A stretch of 64,000 nt of DNA from Biscogniauxia marginata (lineage: Eukaryota > Ascomycota > Sordariomycetes > Xylariales > Xylariaceae): positions 248,001 to 312,000 of the forward strand of contig MU404063.1 of NCBI GenBank assembly GCA_022695795.1, written 5' to 3'. The notes beneath the pieces are model-generated. The model saw only the letters and a program-made list of their open reading frames with translations, made no database searches and was not told the origin of the DNA. Shown piece by piece: positions 56,356 through 64,000 of the stretch (position 1 is its first letter; each line of letters starts with the position of its first letter). Made by a program: the position numbers and the translations under genes.

Positions 56356-58047
56356 CCTGGAGTCATACCAGAAGCAGGCCGGGTGGAGATGGGTCTTTGA
56401 GAATGAAAGGAAGGGGAAATGGATAGAAATGGTGGTGAATCTAGTAGAGTTTAAATTTTGAGAGTAGAAGAAAGTAGAATGCTGAGGTATTTTGATAGTG
56501 TTTCGCTTCTTCGGACTCTAAGTTTGCAAGCCGAAACTGCGTGTCATATAGGCAAGGCTAATACTAGGCCACGTAACAGTTCAACCTGCTGATTATAAAA
56601 TGTGAACAACTATTACTTTGGCAAAGGGGTCGTAAAATTAGCTACCTACTGAATATATCTATGGGTTTCAGTGGAATCTAGTTAACTTTACGAGATTTCA
56701 AGCTCGGTTTGTTAAAAAAAAAATACATTATAGTTACCTCCTTGCTAGTAAAACTGTTTTACACCAGTGCTTAACTCATCAGATTGCTAGCATCGCTTAC
56801 GTGAGATAGGGTATTTGTTCTGGTAGATAATATAAATGAGAGAAAGGGGCGAGTATAAAAAATGGATAAATACATAAAGAAAGATGAATTATCTACATAG
56901 GATCATATACTCTATAGTAAACAGGTATCCGCGTTGGATTATAATATCCGCGCCATTGAAGTCCCTCCTCGGGGACGTGTTCGATTAAGAGAACGAAGCA
57001 CACTATCACTTTGAATCAATCCTCTCATTTTGAATGCAGTATGTCCACTGAGGGAACTCGATAGTCATGAACGACTTGGCCTCGGAGATGGCGATGAACT
57101 AGCATAAAGTCGAGCCGGTATTCTTCTCCTCGTGCCACGTTTTTCTAACGGCCATAGTTATCATAATCCATATATATGTTGTTATCTCTAATAAATTGCG
57201 ATACATTCAAGTTGTCCTGTTGGCGACATTGCTCATCATTAGCCCTTTTTCGTGACCTAGAGTGAATAGACGGCTTGGTTTCGGATCATTGGTCTTCTTT
57301 TGTCGCAAACTCAGTGATTTTGGTGTTAAAAACCCCGAAAAGGGTCATGTCAAGATGCCATTTATAATAAGAATAAGCTTAGTTACGGTAATCAGCAACC
57401 ACGATTTCGCTCTCTTCTACTAACTGCCCATATCAATCCACTTATAACTAGATTAATAATAGTAAGATATATTAAATTTTGTCTTCATTTAGGCACCTGA
57501 GAGTTGCATTTAGATACTGTCTTATAGCATGCGTAGTTTTGGTGTTATAAAAGAACTGACTTGGCCCTCTTGTTTAATTTGAAGCCACTCAACTTCCGTT
57601 CCATAGTTAGGTACTGAATATATATCGGCAGACGTCTGCTCCGCTTTTTTGAAGACGGCTAATACGACCCCCTTGTATGTCCGTATATTTCGTCTTACTA
57701 TATATGTACCCGACCTACATCTAATGGGCGACGGATCCTGTCCGAAGTTCGGAGAAAAGGACCCACTGGTATTATCGCCGCCAGTCCGAGCCTGAAACTT
57801 GAAGCGAGCTTATGTCAACTTCAGTTTCAACTTTCTTTCTTTTCTCACTTCTTTCTTGAATTCCGTTGTTTTAATCGCATCTTGCCGATATAGCGCATGA
57901 ACCAACCTTGGATAGATATATAGACTGTGCTTCTTTCCTTCTTTTATTTCTATTACTCCCGCTTTTGTTGGCATTTGCATTCATCACATAAAAGTTCAAT
58001 TGCTGAAAATACACCGCATCGCACGGCCGGTGCGGTAACCACATATC
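56356..58047. other. Intergenic, no supported gene
   Basis: About 1.7 kb without a convincing gene. Minus-strand frames around 56.95-57.15 kb read for 20-30 codons but contain stops and show no family signal. Confidence 0.5.
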
Positions 58048-59208
58048 ATGTCCTATACATTTGAGCAGTTCATCAGGTTTACGACTGATTCGGGTATGGT
58101 TTACATCTCAAAATTTCTATCTTGAAGTGTGCATGGATTTCCCCAGCTCCTGCTTTAGCATTGACCTCTTACTGGGGACAGTTTCTATTGCGCTCTCGTG
58201 CAGCTGCTCTAGATTCAACTTAGTAAAATGCATCTATAGTGCTTTCATCTACTCTTATATCTGCGCTTACATAATATTCACTTGTTAATGTCTTAAATAG
58301 TCGGACTCGAACGGACCTTCCGTCTCTTTCAAGCCATTGCTCAAATTCTCTCATCCTTCGCCCTCCCGTTCGACCTTTTGATCTATTTAGTAGGCCTCAC
58401 AGCCTACGGGCCACCATCACCTACGGCAACACAATTCATCCTCTTGGCGCTCCGACAGCGGTTGGCCCTCACGCGGAGGTTCTTTCGACTCTTCCGCTTT
58501 CTGGAATCTTTCAACGGGGCCCAGAAGCTCTATGCAGCCGTGTCTACCCCCCAGGCCCAGAGAGAACCTGCAAAGTCGGGATGGGTCCAGAGCGTTGCAT
58601 GGTTTGACATCTTTGGCCGCACCTTCAATGGCATGTATCTGCTCTTGGAAGCTTCAACCATTATCGACTCCTTGCAGATCGAGGGTCTTACACTTTGGAC
58701 CCCGGATTGGGAGCACCGCATCACGATCGAAGGGCAGCGCTTCTGGCTCTTCTCTCTCGTATGCGGTGTGTTCTCAGGCCTCCTCAAGATGATCCAGGTC
58801 CTAGCGTATACGCCAGTACCGGATAATGCCCCCGTTACGGCTACCGGGGAAAGCAACTCACAGGAAAAGCAAGAGAGCGTTACACATCCCGAGTCTGAGA
58901 AATCCACACAAGACGAAAAAGACAGTAAAGAAGGCTGGGACCTCAAGCAGGAGCAACAACGCCTGCGCGGTATTGTTAAAGGCAGGAAACAGGGACGCGT
59001 CGCGTGGAGGCGCGAGATTAGGCAGAAGATCAATAAGTTGGGCCGAGGCGTCATTGCCAATGCGCTTGACATCACCCTGCCTGGGAGTGTGGTAGGCTGG
59101 GTCCGGGTAGACACGGGGACGGTGGGAGTAGCTACGTTTATAACAACAATATTAACTGGAATGGAGGTTTGGGAGAGATGCGGTCAGGAGGTTGCTAGCG
59201 GAAGCTAG
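58048..59208 (+). CDS. PEX11-like peroxisomal membrane proliferation factor
   Basis: Peroxisomal membrane protein of the Pex11 family, involved in elongation and division of peroxisomes. Two exons, 58048-58093 and 58301-59208, give 954 nt, 317 aa. The 207-nt intron (GTATGG...TAAATAG) is long for this locus but keeps frame. The start is chosen for MSYTFEQFIRFTTDSVGLERTFRLFQAIAQIL, the usual N-terminal amphipathic helix. Other blocks: RFFRLFRFLESFNGAQKLY, WFDIFGRTFNGMYLLLEA, FWLFSLVCGVFSGLLK, a charged insert rich in Glu, Lys and Ser (about 185-240), and the C-terminal ALDITLPGSVVGWV...FITTILTGMEVWERC membrane region. Assignment rests on remembered similarity to fungal Pex11 paralogues. Confidence 0.8.
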
Positions 59209-59825
59209 GCGAGGTGATCTTCCATGGTGGTATTAAAATCTTTCCGGCATGGAATCTGCGCCTCTCATGCACCATGCATCCAATTCACATTCAATGCCCA
59301 ATACTTTATAACATAACGACAAGGAACGCATTTTGCAGTTCACTTATCGTATAGGTTTAGGAGGTCCCTTCGTCTATACATATGAGCCCTAGGTCTACCG
59401 AGGCATAAAAACATCACCCGGTAGACGTAACTATACTTCTATGAATTATAAATAAACGAATCAAGTTCCCTAGATAAATAACTTCCACTATGTAGATAGG
59501 CACGAAGGGCTGTTGCTCTAAACTGATCAATCAATCGACGCCTTAGTTCTAAGTAGGGGTTGACTTAGAAGGTTAGGTCCAGCGCGAAAGAGCAATGCTC
59601 AGATAAAATGTGACGAAACAGAAAATTGAACACGCAAAGTTATTAATGCCTATCCCATTCGTATTATATTCTATATTGGCTGTTATATATATATGGGCCT
59701 AATCTTCTTGCCCTTTCCTAGGAAATAACTATAAGGAGGCCTGGGTAGCCAGTGATCTATTGTTAGGAAAAGTGGTATTTATTTTCACTATTTTATTCGA
59801 AATTTACATGATTATTAAGGTACCG
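59209..59825. other. Intergenic, transition to AT-rich DNA
   Basis: Trailer of the PEX11-like gene, then ordinary intergenic DNA up to the sharp start of the AT-rich block. Confidence 0.5.
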
Positions 59826-61350
59826 GGGGAGACCCCTTATAGCTAGGACCTTAACGGCCGGATTAAGGTTTAAGCTAGACCTTTATTCCCTTATTAATTA
59901 AACTTAACTTATAATAAATGGAAAGGATTTTCGTAAAATTATAAACTAGCCACTTTAATTACTTTAATTATTTAATATACTATTTAATATACTACGTATT
60001 CTTTTTTATATAACCTTTTTTTAAGTATTTATTTTATTATAATTATAACTAAAAAATATTTTTTTTATAAAAAAAGATAAATTATAACTTTTTATTTTAT
60101 TAAATCTATAATTAACGTTATATCGGTTTATAAAAATCTTTTTATTATTAATATATATTAAATTAAATTTCGATATAAAACTTAAAAATTAGGTTATTTT
60201 CATATAAAATAAAATCGTAAACTTAATATCGTAAATAAGGGTATTTATAATTATAAATAGTGGATCTCCTTATAAAGAAGGTTACGTAATTATATTTACT
60301 TTAATAAAGGTGATTAACGTTTATATATAAAAAGCTTTTTATTTATTTTAAGTAAATAAAGAAATAAGTTTATTTAAACCTTATTTTATATACTTTTTAA
60401 TTTTACGTTTATAAAAGTTATAAACTTAACGTTTTTAGTAATAAGATTAATTACGTTATTTATATTATAAAAATTATTTTAAAGCTATTAAATAGTTTTA
60501 TTATATCGTTAATAACTTTTAATTTGCTTATTTTTAACGAGATCTTTAAAGATTAAGTTAAATTTATAAACCGCTTTTTTTAGTTTTCGTAATATAATTA
60601 TTTATATTATTACATTATAAATCTCGACGTTTAAAAATATTATAATTTAAAAAACGTAAATAAAAAGCTTTTTAAAAGATTATAATATTTTATAAAAATA
60701 AAGATTAAATAACTTTAATTAAATAATAAGCATTAAAATTATAAGTAATAACTCGAAAATTAAAATACGAGTATTATAATTAATAAAAAAATTTATTTTC
60801 ATTTAAATTAAACTTAAAATTATAAATAAAAAGTTAATTATTTTATAAAAAAAGAATAAATAATTTATAATGCCTTTTTTATTAAATAAACTTTAAATAA
60901 TAATTATTTAATTATAAAGTTTATTAAACGTATTATTATTATTAAATACTTTATTAATATTAAAATTACTCTTTAAAAAGCTTAAAAATCGTTATATTTA
61001 TTATTATACGAAAATAATATAAAGCGGCTTTAAAAAGCGTTAAAATTAAAAAGACAAATTATAAAAACTAGATTTTAACGTAATAAACGGTTTATAATTA
61101 AGCGAATATTTATAAAATCCTTAAAATTAAAAAAACGATTATTATAAAAAAATTATTAAATATAATTAATAAAAAAATTAAAAAAATTATTAAATATAAT
61201 TAATAAAAAAATTAAAAAAATTATTAAATATAAAATATTATATAAATAATTAAAATATACTTTAAAATAATATAATGATTTTTTTAACGACTTAATTTAT
61301 AAAAACGTTTTAAGGTTTAAATAAAAAAAAGCTAGCGATTTTCATAACAA
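59826..61350. repeat. RIP-degraded AT-rich block of unknown origin
   Basis: About 1.5 kb made almost wholly of A and T with no readable protein on either strand. It begins with a GC-bearing edge (CCGGGGGAGACCCC near 59,822-59,837) and holds a 34-bp tandem unit repeated about 2.4 times at 61,151-61,231. It abuts the LTR of the second retroelement. It is probably an older transposon into which, or beside which, the retroelement inserted; the family cannot be named. Confidence 0.6.
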
Positions 61351-61764
61351 TGTGACGAACCTCCTTATGTGTTCCTAGTTAGTTAACTTCACAGGTGAGT
61401 ACATACTGGGTTTTCTTGATTTGAAGGTAATAATGGGTTGAGATTGGTTTAATTAATTTATAATATTATGTTCGTTAAAGAGGTTTCAAGGTACTTTCAT
61501 TATAATATCAAAAAGTGACTATAGTCTTAAATTAATAACTAAAAAACGAGAGACTAATTACATAAGGAAATTCCAATTTATTTATACTTGTTTTTCTTTA
61601 TATACATTTCTACTATTTAATATATTAGATACCGGTGGATATGAAATCCCTTAATATTTATCCTTGTTAGATATAATATCTCATTATATTTACGTCACGT
61701 GAGGTTACATTATAACCAAAACGGAATTAATTGGTTTATTAATTCCTTAATCCGTGCCACGACA
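61351..61764 (-). repeat. LTR of the second chromovirus copy (414 bp)
   Basis: Reads TGTGACGAACCTCC... to ...CGTGCCACGACA, so on the minus strand it starts TGTCGTGG and ends TCACA. The element-end part shares about 250 bp with the first element's LTR end (CAGGTGAGTACATACTGGG, CGTTAAAGAGGT), while its other half differs and lacks the 50-bp tandem units. It is therefore a related but different subfamily. Confidence 0.8.
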
Positions 61765-61999
61765 CCTTAGTATGAAATCCCTTTATTTTCATGGTTTATA
61801 ACATTATTTTTCCCTTTTTAAAATCTTTGTTTTAAAGACTATTTTTAGTAAGTTATTCTTTTTTTCCTTTATAATAATTATATTTAGTAATCGTATTATT
61901 AAACGTTATCGTTTAAACCAGAAATTCGAACGCGAAAAACTTACATATCGAATAAATAGGTTAGATTTTAATTTTAAAATCATGCTTTATTTTTATTGC

Positions 62000-62551
62000 T
62001 TCGATTAAGCGCTTAAATGTGTCATAGCAAAAGGAGAGTCTCGAAAATATAGTGAATGTATTCGTGAGGGCTGTCCCTGTAATGAGACCGGTATTGCTCT
62101 AGACTTTTTTAATCGGTTAAACGTCAAGGAGGAACGGTTATTTTAACAAGAACGGCAAGCGAAAGAGACTCTTCTTCTCCGTTAGGCCGAAATAACTCGC
62201 TTGTAGTCGGAAATCAACCGTTCTTAAATCGAGGTTAATAAGTCCATTAATCGTATATTACGCTTATGTCGCTAACAAGACTTTCTTAAATAAAAAGGTC
62301 TTAAAATATTATAACGAGGTCTTTAAAACCTAGATAAGCTGGAAGAGTAAGAGCGTCTAAAGGAGAAATAAGAGTGTCTTCAAGCCGAACAGCAATCTTT
62401 AACAGAACAGGCTAGAGTTGCTTCCAAGGCCGTCCCCTCCTTCGACCTGTCTTTCCTGGACTAGGATCCTGACTTTCAGGCCTTTTTAGTTAATCCAGGT
62501 TTTATTGGTGAAAGTTCGCAAGTTCCTTCGTTAGGTTCTTTAAATGCTTAA
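62000..62551 (+). pseudogene. Antisense ORF overlapping the 3' end of pol (element 2)
   Basis: Plus-strand reading, opposite to the element. A cysteine motif KYSECIREGCPCNETG is readable at about 62,043-62,090, then RLNVKEERL, RLCRQQDFL, LDKLEEQERLKEK (Gln codons now stops in places), LQAEQQSLTEQARVASKAVPSFDLSFLD, and DFQAFLVNPGFIGESSQVPS. Several CAA/CAG codons are TAA/TAG by RIP. It matches the antisense reading in element 1 in block order. Confidence 0.55.
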
Positions 62552-64000
62552 GAGGTTCTTAAGTGTTTTCCTCGAGTGGGTAACCTTCTTATTTAACAAA
62601 ATATTATAGTTAACTTTTAACCCGTTTTAAATCTAGTATTTTTTTTACCTCGTACTTATTAGGGTTTTCCTTAAATTCTAGTTGGTTTTTTAATATAACG
62701 TTATTTAGTACTAGTTTTAAAAGTGAAACATAAAATACGAGATATATTTTAAATCCTTTTAATAGTACTAGTTTATAATTAATTTTCGAAATAACCTTTT
62801 TAATTTTATATGGTCTTAATTTCTTGAATTTAAGTTTTTCGTTAAGTCGCTTTGTTTTAATTTAAGGTGTTTTTAATGTTACGCCTTGTCGTTAGTGGAG
62901 TAAGTAAACCATGTCTCTTCTCTTAAGAATTAGTCCCTTAATTCTTTTTTCATTATAATATTTTATTATTCTGTTTTAAATAAATTGTAATTCTTTTTAT
63001 AGCCGTTGTTATACTGCTTAAATCTTTTTAGATAGTACTTTTGCTCTCGGGGCCTCTATTTCGACTTTTGGTGCTTTCGTGAGTTCGATCGGTTGTTTTT
63101 AGGCTTCCGCCTTTTGCCTATATATTACCTCGTGTAGTAATATCTTTATATCTTTATTAATTAAAGTGTTATATGCTATTTGGGTTATTAATAGCAATTC
63201 TACTTAGTTATTTATTTCCTAGTTGACATAGCTTCGTAAATATTGTTCCATTATTTGATTTAGTCTTTTTATCTACCCGTTTATTTGGGGGTGATACGTT
63301 GTAGATAACTTTTGTTTGATTCTTATTTTATTAGGGCTTTGTATTCCCTTTCATTATACCTAACTCTGGTTATAATAGTGTTGTTAAGTCCCGACTAGAC
63401 TTCATATAAGGACTTGTTATTTATGGCTTCTCGCTGCTTTACTAGCGAGAGCTTTTACCGTTTTTTGGTTTTCCACGTCCCTTCTTTTTTGGTTTTCTTT
63501 TAGTTGCTGTAGCCCGGATGTCCTTCCATTCTTAGGCTTTTATAAGAGCGTGTTTTTAGTAATTATTATTTAAATAGTCTCTTTAATTACCCTTTACGTA
63601 ATAAGGAGTGAAAGATTTATCCTTTATATAAAACCTTGCATATTAGAACTTTAATTCTTTTTCGAAGGCCCTTTTATAACTCAAGTTTATTTTATTAACT
63701 CGGAATTTTTTAAAGTTCTAAATTATCCTTGAATAAAATGAATAATTATTAAGTTTACTTGTTAAAGATATTTCGATGTTTCTCCTTAAGTTTATATTAA
63801 TTTCCGGAAGTTTTCTTTTTTTTAAGGTATGTTTTAATGATTTATTTATAGCCTCGTTTAGTTATACGTGTTTTTATTTATTACTTTATTAAGTATTTTC
63901 CTATAAAGCCAAATAGATTAGTGTTATATTTAATTCGTTTTTCAAGCCATTATGGAAGATATAGTTCCTTTTATAATTCCTATAATTCTTCCTTAATCTC

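Larger units (their letters stand above)
61351..64000 (-). mobile_element. Second Ty3/gypsy chromovirus copy, inverse orientation, RIP-degraded, internally deleted, cut by window end
   Basis: The left end is its 3' LTR (61351-61764). Interior sequence reads on the minus strand and is homologous to the first element: chromodomain remnant with FVK and GYPLEENT near 62,500-62,640, integrase C-terminal part (about 62,700-63,320), then gag/protease-proximal sequence from 63,327 on, including the block matching 22,600-22,720. Reverse transcriptase, RNase H and the front of integrase are missing. The 5' LTR lies beyond the window. Confidence 0.82.

Noticed and set aside
58094..58300. Third stwintron in the long PEX11-like intron
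   Set aside because: A single GT-AG intron already keeps frame and gives the expected DSVGLERTF junction, so nothing requires nesting.

Overview
The window looks like chromosomal DNA of a filamentous ascomycete (Pezizomycotina). The evidence is short GT-AG introns with CTAAC/CTAAT-type branch sites, fungal-only families (PTH11-like receptors, HET domain, AA11, GH7, Dal5-type transporters), and chromovirus retrotransposons mutated in the way repeat-induced point mutation (RIP) does. The gene set and the nested introns suggest a plant-biomass-associated Sordariomycete, perhaps Xylariales/Hypoxylaceae. That placement is inference, not something the sequence proves.

Layout. 0.2-16.9 kb: a small membrane protein, a long gene-poor stretch, an SMP-30-type beta-propeller protein, a secreted AA11 lytic polysaccharide monooxygenase, a Dal5-family MFS transporter and a PTH11-like receptor. 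19.7-27.3 kb: a complete Ty3/gypsy chromovirus with both LTRs and a 5-bp target duplication, destroyed by RIP. 29.3-41.3 kb: a secreted GH7 glucanase, a second PTH11-like receptor, an intronless GH94 phosphorylase of the cellobionic-acid type, and a small acidic secreted protein. 42.9-59.2 kb: mainly housekeeping and accessory genes: Ubc8/UBE2H-type E2, a multi-pass membrane protein, a HET-like protein divergent from it, a Yju2/Saf4-type splicing factor, a hemerythrin protein, a GFA-domain protein and a PEX11-like protein. 59.8-64.0 kb: extremely AT-rich RIP-degraded DNA holding a second chromovirus copy in inverse orientation, internally deleted and cut by the window end.

How the genes may work together. 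GH7 cuts cellulose, and GH94 of this type phosphorolyses cellobionic acid, the oxidised disaccharide made by oxidative cellulose attack. AA11 adds oxidative attack on chitin-like substrate. They are spread over 30 kb with unrelated genes between, so this is a biomass-degrading neighbourhood, not a cluster.

The most unusual signal is in gene structure. The MFS transporter reads through in frame only if two of its introns are spliceosomal twin introns (stwintrons) of the [D1,2] class, in which an internal intron splits the first and second bases of the external donor. The E2 gene needs a 1-nt exon to keep frame and most likely has a 3-nt exon. All four look like intron insertion at or beside an older splice site. 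A second signal is an antisense ORF, with a CxxC-type cysteine motif in the better-preserved copy, opposite the 3' end of pol in both diverged retroelements.
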